A stretch of 64,000 bases of DNA from Pictodentalium vernedei (Eukaryota > Mollusca > Scaphopoda > Dentaliida > Dentaliidae), in NCBI GenBank assembly GCA_031216915.1, contig CM062289.1:445246910-445310909 (forward strand), written 5' to 3'. Below the pieces are notes generated by a model. The model saw only the letters and a program-made list of their open reading frames with translations, was not told the DNA's origin and searched no databases. A program made the translations under genes and the position numbers. Each line of letters starts with the position of its first letter. The first letter of the stretch is position 1. Shown here in pieces: positions 24,901 through 38,700 of the stretch.

Positions 24901-27900
24901 TATAGTAATTTGTATATTTTTATACTTACCAATGGCCCAGACATAGCTGGTGCTAACTCTAAAATATCTAAGGCCAAACACATATTTTGCCCCCCCCCCC
25001 CCCCAATCCCCCAAATTTGCATGCAAAACCGAAAATTAGAAGTCCTATCTGGTCCTCCATACATTTACTCTGCGCATGCGTAGACGTCAGGAAGTGACCG
25101 GAATTGGCGCCAACATCATTCTTTATAAAAGAGAGTATTACATCATAATTCAGCGGGGAGGTATGAGTGCCCACTCATGGGAGGGCCCTTCCTGTCTGAG
25201 CCATTGGTAAATATAAAAATATACAAATTACTATAAATTTCTCATATTTTTTGCCGTGATTATCACTCTGATGTCAAAATATCCAAATTTCAAGTAGCCA
25301 TTTTTCCCATAATGCTACTGGGAATTTAACCAATTCAATCAATGAGCTCTGTCAAACAAGATTTAATTGGTTAAATTTCTAGTTGCATTATGGGAAAAAT
25401 TTGCACCTTGAACTTCAGATATTTCGACATCAATGTGCAGAGGTTTAAATTTGAAAGTCGACTTTTTTTTTACTTTTTTGTACCCCCGCATGTATAACGA
25501 CACCACTGCCTTGCCAGAGCGATCACGCTGTATATACATGATGGGAACTTTTCTGGATGTATAAACGACAGTGGTAGACCATTGAAGGTAAACGGCCTCC
25601 CTCCACCCCTCAAATAAATCGTCATTTTTCTAAGTCCGATTCGGAAATGTTTGCGGTAATTACCTCCCACTTTAATGATTTTTGGGGGGAAAATATGAAA
25701 GTTGCTCTCATCATTATTTTAAACAACATCATTTTGAATAACCATTCTTTGCTCATAAATCTTTTATTTTGAACAACACAAAATGAAACTCGCTGCGTTT
25801 GATGAAATTTCAGTATTTTGCATCACAAAACTAGAGTTAGCTCCCTTGGGTCACTCTTTCATGTTGGAAATCCGAAAATCACGTTTCCCACCACTGATAA
25901 ATTATCGTGAGTTTGTGTGTGGAAGGGGAGGAGGAGAAGGGGGGGGGGGGGGGACCTTTCACATCTTTAGTGCCCTTACAGGGTCCAGCAGAATAGTCCG
26001 TGTAAGTTGTAAAATCCCTCTCCCTCGGATCAGGCCTAGTTCCTTTTGGCTGCTCACTGTTATGTTTCATCTGAATTTCGGGCGTCAGGGTGTATTAATG
26101 TTTAAAGGTATGGCAGACGATCGACCAACTTAATAGAATATGGTTAACGAAACGTTCATTCCATCGTTCACCAAGCCTTATAATGTGGAAATGATGGATC
26201 GTAGACTATGTCACCATGTTATTTGAAATGTACACGGCCAGATGCCTGGTTATACCTATCTTTAGGACCATTCAGCCATCTCGTTTTAGTCGACCCTTTG
26301 TTAAAAAAAACGTGGCAAAAAAGTCGACTAATCGTCGATTTTGGCTCTGATTAATCGACTATGGAATTTCATAATCGCGGCAAGCCTAATATTTTTACAC
26401 AGTATACCAATGGCCCAGACATAGCTGAATCATAAATAGGTGGAGGGCCTAGGACTTCTGAAATAATTCCAATCCTGCAATCCATGATGAAGGAACTTAG
26501 AATAATTAGGAATTACATGTATGTCTCTCTATACAGTAATAGAGGAGACATATTCTAAATAAGGAGCCCAATTTTAAGTAATTCCTTATTGTAATCATGA
26601 AGACAAGTTCCTAATTTTTAAGGCTAGTCCAGACTAAGCCCCCCAAAATTAGGATGGCATTATTGAGAATGAGTGAAAATCTCCCACAAACATACGCCTT
26701 ACAATAACACTTCAGCTGTATGCAAGATATGAATACACATAAAACAGCTTCCTTCAAAGATACATACTTTTTAAGCCAGAGAAGGGGTAAAAATCCCCCC
26801 CCCCCCCCACCCTTTTTTTGAAGAAGTCTTCAAAAGAACAAGAAAATTCTGTTGTGAGGCACTATTGTGCAAAAAGCTGAATTATTGTGGTTTTTCGTTT
26901 ACTGACACTTTATTATGCTATGCTTGCGTTAGCCCCCATTTCTTGGAGTTGGGGGGGGGGGGGGGGGGAAGGTGCGAAAATGTTGTAGGGCCCAGATCCC
27001 TGGCCCACTCCATCCAGGCATGCATTCACTCCTTAGTTGGTAGGAAATGTGGCTAAAAAGACGATTCCCTATGGGCACTGTTTTTTTGTGCGGGAAGTCT
27101 TTTGTTGCCTCCCGCTTTTTGAAAACAAGAGGCTCCAGGAGGCCTGAGGGCGCTCACCTGACATGGTAGCCTAAATATCAACCCAGAGAATTGATTTCCA
27201 CAAGTTGCATCTGCTCCTCCTAATAAAAGCTGAAACCAAATATCCAAATATTCTGACCAGTGGATCTAAAAAAAGATTTTTAAAGAATATTCCTCATATT
27301 GAACTAAGTCATAATTCGGGCTCCCACAGGGAGCCCATATATGAATCCAGGGACTTGGCTTTAACAAACCTGAAACTCACACCCCTAAGGATTCTGCACA
27401 CCAATTATCAAAACATTCCGACTGCTGGATCTGAAGAAGAAGATTTTTAAAGAAAATTCCTCATTTTGAACCAAGTTACAATTCGAGCTCCCACAATCAG
27501 CCCAAATATGGACCTAGGGACATGGCTTGAACAAACTTGAATCTTACCCCCCCCCAAGGATGCTGCATAAAAAATAGCAAAAGCATTCATCTGCTGGATC
27601 TGAAGATTTTTAAAGAAAATTCCTCATTTTGAACTAAGTTGTCATTCAGGCTCCCATAGTGAGCCCAAATATGAACCAAGGGACTTGGCTTGAACAAACT
27701 TGAATCTCGGCCCCCCTAAGGTTGCTCCATGCCAAATATGAAAACATTTCAACTGCTGAATCTGAAGAAGAAGATTTTTAAAGAAAAATTCCTCATATTG
27801 ACTAAGTTATAATTTGGGCTCCCAAAGGGAGCCCAAATATGGACCCATGGACTTGGCTTTAACACACTTGAATCCCCCCCCTCCCCAGGGATGCTACTCA

Positions 27901-29765
27901 CCACATATCAAACCATTCCGACTGCTGGATCTGAAGAAGAAGATTTTTTAAGTAAATTCCTCATTTCGAACAAAGTTACAATTCAAGCTCCCACAGTGAG
28001 CCCAAATATGGACCTAGGGACATGGCTTGAACAAACTTGCATCTCACCCCCCTAAGGATGCTGCATACCAAATATCACAAGATTCTGCCTGCTGGATCTT
28101 GAGAAGAAGATTTTTGAAGAAATTTGCCTGAAATGCACTAAGTTTGAATTTGGGCTTCTATAGTGAGCCCAAATATGAATCCAGGTGGCCGATTTGAACA
28201 AATTGGAATCAGATCCACCCCACAATGTTGCATACCAAATATCAAAAGATTCTGCCTTCTGGATCTGGAGAAGAAGATTTTTTAATGTTTTTCCCATTGC
28301 CTACAGTGTTAAAAAGTGCTGACTCAGCACTTTTTCAAAGTCCCGAAACTGTGCCCTATGATAAAACCGATGGCAATTTTTTTTTACCAATCCTTTCTGT
28401 TGGTCCTAAGGAAGCTGCACACCAAATAAAAATTCTCGGTGCCGTGCAGTTTTGGAGATATGGGCGTTTTAAATTTTTTCTATTTTTAGCTCCTGCGGTT
28501 CCCACAGGGCTGCAGCAAATTTTTTTTTTGCATAAATCAAGTACTCATGACCCAATAAGCCCTCACATAAAATTTGGTTGAAATCGGCCTCTCGGTTCAG
28601 AAAATAGAAATTAGGGGCGGGGCCAAAATTTTTGCCCCTCCCATAACAACGCCAAATATTATCCCTCAAACTTCTCTTGAACAAATCTGAGTCTACACCT
28701 CAAAAGGAAGGTGCATACCATATATCAAGTCTCTGCTACTGCTGGTTCATGAGAAGAAGATTTACAAAGATTTTGGTGCCCCTTGGCACCACCCAGGAGG
28801 AGGGGCAACTTCATTTGAACAAATCTGAATTGGCATTAGGTAATAAACATTTAGCCAACATATGAATAAAATTGGGCTAGTTTAGGAGGAGAAGTCGATA
28901 ATGTAAAGTTAACGCCGGACGGACGACGGACGGATCACGATCAGTAAAGCTAAAAAAGGGGGGAGCTCTGGAAACAATAAGAGCGGTACCATAAAACAAT
29001 ATAAATAATAGTCGAACAGGCCCTCAGATATTAATTCATGATTAATAAATGGAGCTTAACGTTACTTCAGAAGTTAGGGCTATAGCAACGATCCTGGTAA
29101 TTAATACTGCCCACTAAATAACATACACCTCAGATGACGAACACAGATACGTCGAAAACTGGTGATATATAAAAATATAACATATACATCCAATCGAGCC
29201 ACACGGAACGATCCTTGAAGAGAAAACACAATTCCAAGGTAATCCACAGGCGGCCTCTGTACACTAAATTCCAGTTACAACACTTTCCAACATGTACTAT
29301 CCAATATCTACGATCGTAAAAACATGTGTTTGATGAGTACAAAACATAATAGAAACTTGGATCTAGAAATGTAAGTAGGTATGATTAACAGGCTCCTACA
29401 CGGACCGCCCCCAAAATAGATTATGATTTCAAGGTCCACAAAATAAAATAAAACGTTAGCCTAATAATAATAAATAATTATATTTAGCATGTAATCATCT
29501 GAATACCAGTTAACTGGTTATGCAGCCTGCGAGGTACTCAAGAGTAGCAATTGAATTGTGATGATTTATAAATAAGCGCTCGTATATAACAAATCAACAA
29601 AAATAACAGGACACTAACCCAACTAAAAGCAGATGTGCCCATGAGGTTCCATAGAACACGACCCAAATGCATAGTAAGTATGTATTAAATTATATGAGGC
29701 TTGCAGGAAGAAAACTACGTCTTGCCCGTTAATTGCCTCTAAACACATTGGAAGTGTGTGTGAGT

Positions 29766-29796
<31 letters not shown>

Positions 29797-32700
29797 GGGG
29801 ATTCAAGTCATATCAAAATCTCCTCACCTGCATTATTTTATCGTTCTAGTATCAGTTATCAAAAATTACAGGAACCGCGATGGTTCCCTCATGTCTGACA
29901 GACTCCATTATGCCACTGTGGGCGGAGAAGGACGTGAAAAATAAAACTTCCCCTGAAAGAAGACCCTCTCATGGAGGAAGCTTCTGGGGAGCGTCCCATA
30001 ACAGACACTTGAGAATACTGATCCAAGATTTCTGTGAGAAGAGGTGCTACTAGTAGGATTCACAACAAGACTGTTTAATCTTAAAAGTAATCTACTGAAT
30101 CAAATGAAATGGAGGATACGCGTATCCTATCATTCATCCCCATGAATTCTGAAAAGCGTCTACTGCATGCGCTCAATAATCTGGGCATGGCGACACAAAT
30201 GACAGTAACTAATTGTTCCGGTGCGTCACAAACTGAACTATCATGGGGTGATCCCACTGGTAGCAAAACTGTCCAAATAATCGCATGTTGAGCGTCCATA
30301 CAAATGAAACAGGCGACCTTTCCGAGGAGTGAGTCTGCTAGTACGTTCAGACGATCCCGTATATGACGGATAGAGAGATGAACATGAAAATTCTTCTCCA
30401 TTAATTATCATAACTAAAATGAATGGGTGCTGCCCTGGTTCCTGATGTACGCTACCACTATCGAGTTGTCCAACAATATCTGAACAAGCGTGTCCGCATT
30501 GGTGTAGTGCTAACAATACTGACATCATTCTTGATGTTTATGTGTTTCTCCAGGAAATGAGAGTCCCAAGACCCCTGCATTTCAAGTCTGTAGGACTCAG
30601 GGTTGCGCTCCAAACTATTGACTCATACCCGTCATAATCGTGAAAGCCAGATCTGGCAGTTGCAGCAGAACTCTTGAGTTAACTACTGAATATCTGCCCC
30701 AATATGGACCTTTTGTTGGTCCTGAGCGAAAGCGTTATCACACTCAAGTTCTGGATAAGAATAACTGGAGGGGACATGCACATAAGCGACCCATCTAAAC
30801 AAGATGCGTAGCTGCTCAGCACAACCCCATCAGTCGCATAAAACTAATTCCGTTCTGGATAATGGCAGACGAACCAGATTGTTGTGAGACATTACCAAGT
30901 TTAATATTCGAATGACAGCCAGGGCGCTATTTTCAGACCGAAGCTATCCTTAGATCTATGCTTATAGCATAGTCAGTCACTCGAACACTTACATTAACCG
31001 TCTGAATGATAACCATAAATAAACTTTTAGAGCTTTGATAAACATATTATCCAGCTCCAGTCTATTATCTGTCGGAATGAGCTCTATGGCTTCGGTATGA
31101 ATAAAAGGTGACTACAGAATCCTAGAGAATCTTGATTCTCAGCAACCTCTATTACTTTCATTGTCAAGAGAACCTTTACCTCCGAGTGGAGAGACTCTTA
31201 TGCAAGGATTTGACAGAAGCATTGTCCATCAGACATTAAGTTAGTTGTCATTCTCTCGGAAAGATAGCCGTAGGCCGCCCCAAGACCACACTTCTCGCCT
31301 ACTGGTCTTCCTTAATAGTTATCCACTTTGATGCAAATCTTGATATCCATCCGTCAACTGCTAAGCAATAGAGGTCCTAACCCACACCTGTATACTTGCA
31401 AGGCCTACGGAAGGAGAAACTGCGTCTCATTTGCGAAGAGCCTCAACCCAGCGGTTTAGGGGTGTCTGACCGGTAGTCTCGATCAGAACTAAGCCCCGTA
31501 TCCGAGTCGCTGTATGACGATCCCTAGAGTAATTATAGGAGGGTTATCTATACCCTCACGAGGAGTCCTTTTAGACGACCTTCTGTCTAGGACGTCCTCC
31601 CTTACTCCTTTCTGCTATTGCGGGTTGATTAGAAGTGGACGACTTAAGGAGCAGAGTATTGATGCATTCTTTGTAGCTTGGTCATAAACCAATGAAAGCT
31701 TATCGTCAAAAACTTAGTGTCTGGAAACCGGAGCGACTCGAAGAGAGTTTTTCACCTTGTTATCTAATTAAGGATGACGATGCAAGGGCTCCGTCATGTC
31801 TGATTAACTCCTAATTAGCAACTGTTAAGACAGAGTTACATGTGATAAATATAATAGCCCTGGAAAGGATTCTAATTGAGGTACGAACGTCCTCAAATTC
31901 CTTTCTGTCGAGGCGTTGCGTCACAGTTCTTAAAGGTGACCTGCGTAAAACAGTGAGTCTAAATTCACTCTGAATGAAGAAATGCCGTCTCAATTGTGAC
32001 CGAGCGAATTGTGAATGACGAAGGTAAGGCCATAGCTAGGTCCTTAGCCTACTCATTCAAACGCAGAGGAACTCTCAATACATCTTCCCTGTTTTCCGAA
32101 AATCTGTAAAATTACAGAAGATGATGACAAGAAACCGCCTTACTTCTTTCCACTGGAAAGTTGAATATGGCGTCGCCTTAAAGGCCAAAGGCCTGCGACA
32201 CCTGTCTATACTTAACCGGAAAAGACATATCCTCCTCTTTTTCGAAATGAAGTCAGCGTCCAACAATGCTAGCGGTTTCTTGCAAGGAGTTGCAGCATTC
32301 TGATTCGCTGTAACAAATTCAGGGTAGTGTTGATGGATTAAATCCATCTCAACCATGTGTTGTTCCGAAAGGGAAGGGTAATCCCCCTCCATATCCCTTT
32401 CATTATTCGTCAGAATCAGTTTGAAAATCATGACTGGACCGACCCAGCACCATCTGACAGCTCAGGTTCTGAGACTGGCGACGGCTGCTTCTGCACTTGC
32501 TGGGATGGTGCGATGAGCTGCACAATCTGTGCATTCAAAACCGTAACAGAGGCCTGAGGAGGAGCTGTCTTCTATTCTGGCCGTCAGCTGCTCCCGGGAC
32601 AGTATGTCTCCAGACATCCCGATATATGAGGCCTCGTCTTAGCTACTGAATAGTGCTACTTTCGAGTTGTCGCAGCATTCTGATTCTCAGGAACGAACTC

Positions 32701-35700
32701 AGGGAAGTATCGATGCATAAGCTCTATCGCCACCCTGTGTTGTTCTGAAAGGAAGGGTAATTCTCCTCCAAATCCCCTTTACCATCCGACTGAATCAGAT
32801 TATACTCACGGTCATCAACATCTGAATGCGCAGATGACTGAACCGTCCCAGCACCATACCAACAGCTTAAGTTCTGAGACTGCCTTCGGCTGCTTCTACA
32901 CTTGCTGGGATGCTGCGATGAGCTGCGCAATCTGCGACAGCAAGTCCGTTACGGAGGCCTAAGGAGCAGCAGTCTTCTGTTGCTGGCTGCTCCTGGGACA
33001 GTGTGTCCAAGATGGCTCTTTTCTGCAGACGTCCCGATGAATGAGGCCTTGCCTCCTTGGCTACTGTATGGTGTGACTTCTCCAATGAAGAGTGACCTTC
33101 TCGGCAATGCAGGCTGGATATCAGAAGTCACATAGCCAAGGTGTGGTCGTGTGTGCTTGGTAGATGCTGAAGAAGCCGTAACTATAGCCAACCCCAGCTG
33201 TAAACTGAACAGAGTGTCCCGGATGGGGAGGCGTGGACTTATGTGCTCCAACTGACGCAAGTTCCGAACCACAACATCTGGTCCCCTGGGGGGGGGGGGG
33301 GGGGGGGGGGGGGAGGGGGGGTTCTCTCGCTCGAGGTCCTTCAGACCTTGCCGAGCTTCCTGCTGAACTTGCCGGCGTCTTCCTCTCCCATCGTTGCAGG
33401 GTGAGCCTGATATTATTTTATAGTGCTCGCTAGAGATTTCTACTCTCCTCATTCGCAACGAACACACCCAGCATTACGTACCCTCGGACGGTGTACCGCT
33501 TCACCGGTCGAGCTAGCTGGCGACAGGGATCTGAAACCATGCTGTGCTTTATTGCCCTGTCTAATATTCATGAGCACTTTTGCCGCTAGCTCTGATTGAC
33601 TATCTAAATGCGACGACGGAAGCACACTCTCTGACGGCGTCATGTAAACATCACCATGTTCTTGTTCCTCTGTAAATAGAAACTAAACAAGAGCCCCAAG
33701 GAGCCTTAATAGCTCACCGGCCAAAGTGGTTCAAAGAGTATTTGGGGTCACATTCAGTTAGACATGGTTCATCAACACTACAAAAGAATGAAGTCATGAG
33801 AGGCAAATTTTATGGAAACACATTAAGGAATGGATATGAACAAACCTGAACCTAACATCCCCCGCACCCCACCCCTGCCCATAGAGCCCAAATATTAAGC
33901 CAAGGACTCAAATTGAACAAACTTGAATCTGATCCCCCTTGAGATGTCATATACCAAATAGGAAAGAATTTTGACTGGTGGATATGAAGAAGGTTTTTAA
34001 AGAAATCACCTCACATTGCACTAAGTTAAACTTTGGGCTCAAATAGGGAGCCAAAATATTAACCCAGGGTCCCGATATGAACAAACTTGAATCTGACCCA
34101 CCGAGAGATGTTGTATACCAAATATGAAGGGATTTTGATTGGTGGATCTGAAGAAGATTTTAAAAGAAATTCCCTCATATTGCACTTAGGTTAAAATTCA
34201 GGCTCCCATAGGTAGCCCAAATTAATAACCCCGGGACCAGGTTTGAACAAACTCGAGTATACCCTCCAAGAGATGTTGTATGCCAAATATGAAAGGATTC
34301 TGACAGGTGGAACTGAAGAAGATTTTCAAAGAAATTTTTCTTATATTGTAGTAAGTTAAAATTCCGGCTCCCATAGGGATCCCAAATATCAACCCATGGA
34401 CTAGGTTTGAACAAACTTGAATCTAACCCTCCTAGAAATGTTGTATACCAAATATGAAAGCATTCTGATTACATGGTCTAAATGGTCTAAAGAAGAAGAT
34501 TTTAAAAACAAGTCGGAACAGGATCCAAATTTTTTTTTTACATCTCAAAATTGAACAAAACGCATAAAATCCCCCCAAAATGTCCAAACCTGACTCCAAA
34601 TTTTTTTTTTCAGCCCAAAATTCAACAAAATGCATAAAAAACGAATTTTTTCCCCAAATTTTGGTCCAAAATTTCCAAGTCTGAAGCGGACCCAAAATTT
34701 TCAGGCTAAAATATTTTTTTTTTGTCTTAAAATTGAAAACGCATAAAAAATTTTATTTCAAATTCCGAATTTTGGAGTCGGAACTCGACCAAAAATTTTC
34801 AGGCTAAAAATTTGGGGGGGGGGGGGGGTTTCGTCTCGAAACTGAAAAAAAAACCGCATAAAAAATCCAAAACAATTTTTTTTTCTTTCGAATTTTGGTC
34901 AAAAATTTCTAAGTTCAAACCAGACCCAAAATTTTCAACCCAGGGACACGATTTGAACAAACTTGAATCTGACCCCTCCTAGAGATTATGTATACCAAAT
35001 GTTAAAGGATTCTGACTGGTGGATCTGAAGATTTTTAAAGAAATTTACTCATACTGCACTAAGTTAAAATCCCGGCTCCCATAGAGAACCCAAATATTAA
35101 CCGAGAAACTCGATTTGAACACACTTGAATCTGCCCCCCCCCCCCCCCCCCCCCCCCCCCTCCCCAAGATGATGTAAACCAAATATGAGAGGATTCTGAC
35201 TGGTGGATCTGAAGAAGAAGATTTTTAAAGAAATTTCCTAAAATTTTGAATATAGAGCCCAAATACTAACTCGGGGACCCGATCTGAACAAACTTGAATA
35301 TGACCCCCCTAGAGATGCTGTATACCAAATATGAAAGCATTCTGACTGGTGGATCTGAAGTAGAAGATTTTTAAAGAAATTTCCTCATATTTCAGTAAGT
35401 TAAAATTTTGGTTCCTGCAGGAAGCCCAATTATTAACCCAGGGACTGGATTTGAACAAACTTGAATCTGAGTCCCTTACAGATGTTGTATACCAAACATG
35501 AAAGGATTCTGAATGGTGGATCTGAAGAAGATTTTTAAAGAAATTTCCTCAAATTGCTCCAAGTTAAACTTTGGGCTGCAATAGAGAGCCCAAATCTTAA
35601 CCTAGGGACTCGATTTGAACAAACTTGAATCTGACACCCACCCACCCCCCCCCCCTCCCTAGAGATGTTGTATAACAAATATGAAAAGATTCTGACTGGT

Positions 35701-38700
35701 GGATCTGAAGAAGAAGATTTTTTGGAATTTTAAAAAAAATTTATGGGTGCTATCAGAGTTATGCCCATTCTGGTACCCCCTGTGGGCGCTGCAAGTTTAT
35801 TTGTACAAACTTGAATTCACATATGATAAGGAACATGGACAAAAAATTTAGTTCAATTTGGTCAAGTAGTTTGTGAGGAGAAGTTGATAATGTAAAGTTC
35901 ACAACAGATGACGACGGACGGCAAGTGATAAGTTAAGCTCCCTTCGGTGAGCTAAAAAGTAGAGCGGCCTTTGGGTGAGAGGACCGGCGGCAGCCTCTTA
36001 CCGCGAGAGGACCGGCAGAGGCCCCTCGCCAACAACGTACCGTGACACCCGTCAGCAACGTTTGTCATCCCATGCAACACATGTTGAGCAAGAACTAGTG
36101 GAAGTACATCGACTACAAGCAAGGCAACCAACATGTAAATAAGAGGAAAGACTTCCTCGCCTTGCTTATTGAGCAATATGCTTACATAATGAAGCAAACT
36201 AAGTCGATCATACTCCCACCAACTCCACATTAAATAATGTAAAAAGATACATAACAAATACATTCAAAATATAATTTGAAAAAGAGTTTACACATAAAGA
36301 ATTTTCGAAAAATTTTGACAAGAGCCCAAGTTCCCAAAGGGAACGAAGTTCCCAAATGTATCCCAAATTCCCAAACGAGCCCAAGTGTGGACAAAAATTA
36401 ATTTTTCTATCCAAAAAATTAACTGCTACACTATGGGACTGATAAATGTATCTTACAACAGACCTACCATATAATAAATAGGAAACAAACTACATATATA
36501 TAATTTTCCGGTCACTTCCTGGCGTCTGAGCATGTGCAGAGTAAATGTATGGAGAACCCGATAGGACTTCAAATTTTTGGTTTTGCATGCAAATTTGGGG
36601 GATTGGGGGATGGGGGGGGGGGGGGGGCAAAATTTGTGTTTGGCCCTAGATATTTTAAAGTTAGCACCAGCCATGTCTGGGCCATTGGTATACTGAGTAA
36701 AAATACTGGTGCTTGCTGTGAAGCCTGTTTGATTGTGTAAAAATCATCAGGGGGGAGGGCATAGTCTCAATTGCCATGTATATGTAGTATGCAGTGAAAT
36801 GAAATCTTATAAGTAACTTTAACATGTGAAAGTAGTTTGAGATACATGAGCATATAATCACAATCAATGTGCAGAATCTTTCACTCAATTAGATAAAGCC
36901 AATATCATGTTCAATGTGAATGTCGAGAAAAAATCCTGGAAGTTAGTAGGCGACTTGCTCAATATGTACAGTATGAGTGAAAATAAGCTGCATCATAACC
37001 ACAAAACTAAGTATCTCATTGCTTCTATGTTGGTAACACCAGAATCTAACATCAGGTTCTGGAAAGCTCTTACAGAGCTTTCCAGAACCTGATGTCAGAT
37101 TCTGGTGTTATCAACATAGAAGAAGCAGAACACATAGTTTCTAGTGGTTATCTTGCAACTTGTACTGGAACTTGTAAGATTTGCAATACAGCATAGTGCA
37201 ACCCACATGGTTTGATTCCTTGTGTAACCTGGAAGTTGTGCAATTTCTACCACCACAAGGCTTTCTGAAGAAGCCATCCTCGGAAGTATTTTTGCTGTGG
37301 ATATTTTTCCTTTCCTCAGCATTTTCCTTGGCACTGCTGATTGCCGAGGGTGAATTACCAGGGCTGCTGATGTAGTTCAGGACGAAACATTTGACTTTGG
37401 AGATGAATGCAATTTAAACTAGATGGAGAAATTTCAAGAAACGTATCGGTACCAAAATTACAAGAGCGTAACTGTTCACACCATTATCACTCGTGATGTC
37501 ATTTTTATGATGGTATCTTGCTTGTCATTCCTGGTAAATCATTTACAGGAATGACAAGCAGGATACCATCATAAAAACAAGAGACCCTAGGGGCCTAAGG
37601 CACTCTCCTGTAAGGCTGCACGGTAATTCGGTATTTTACTGAAACTCGGTGTTTTTTTCGATACCGAGTAAATATCGAGCAATTTTCAACTTAATCGAAT
37701 ACCGACTTTCACGGTATTATCGAATAAAAAAGTCCATATGTGCCACGAAAATGTGAAATGATATGTAATGTAATGTAATGTAATAACTTTATTTGCAAAA
37801 GACATTATAATACATGTTTATAACATAATTGCCCAAGACACAACAAATAGTAATAATAATATATCACATCTAGGATTTATGAAGCTACATATTTGTCTTC
37901 TGCAGGGAGGTGACATAGCCAGCTGGCTGTATTACTGTCACCCACCTCAGGGAAAGGGAAAATGTAGAGTATGAGAAGACAAAAAAGTGGGAGATAAAAA
38001 AGCAACGAATGAGGGAAAAAAAATGAAGAGAGAGAGAGAAAGAGGGAGGGAGAGGAAGAGAGAGAGAGAGAGAGAGAGGAGAATCGGCTGCAACTGAAAA
38101 TAACGTGTAGTAGAAAAAATGAAGTAAAATATATATATGTAGCGAATGAACTCTGCAGTCCTGGTGATAAGTGGAATTTGGTTTCATTCTTGCACTGAGA
38201 AGGGGGGCATACATGGGAATGTGATATTTTGCCCAGAGCCAGCTGAGAGATTGGAGTTCCTCGTTGGCAGTTTGTGTTCTGGAGTTTTCAGGAACCAACC
38301 CCAATTAATAAGGACTGTATGTGGGGCTAACCAATTGCATATCATATCAAAGTAAGACTGAAAAATTACATACTTTAGACTAATGCGCTCCCGTTAATCC
38401 TTTGCAATAAGCTTCCATCTAATGGCGTGAAATTGTTTATAGATAACTTCGCAAATTCAATGCATGTTTATTATCGGACATGCTGTTCCATTGCCAGTAG
38501 CACAATTAAGAGAACAATCAATTTAATACTTCTTTATTAGAGTACATCCTGTCTCAATGTATTCTGTATAAATTCGATTAGCATTCTGCCACCAACAATA
38601 GAAAAGCCATACTGGTGTTTTATTAGCTGCAAGCGAAGTTAATTGAGATTAAATGATCGAAGTTTTTTTGTAACGAGCATTTTACTGACAATCGTTTTTT

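Larger units (their letters stand above)
24893..36710 (-). mobile_element. DIRS-like retrotransposon 2, with nested insertions
   Basis: Same orientation as element 1. Left terminal repeat 24893-25115, internal complementary region split by an insertion (25190-25240 and 26395-26430), then RNase H (30300-30700), RT (about 30720-31650), gag-like (31660-33500) and right terminal repeat (36500-36700). Collinear DNA similarity to element 1 is clear at 29955-30060 versus 20025-20130 and at 33400-33540 versus 23290-23450. No recombinase motif is visible; homology to element 1 stops at about 29945. Inserted arrays at 27128-28985 and 33688-35960 explain the 11.8-kb length. Confidence 0.75.

Noticed and set aside
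28990..29750. Recombinase of DIRS element 2
   Set aside because: Expected by position, but no KWxxFxxWC, SELHAL or HxxR motif could be read in the minus frames.
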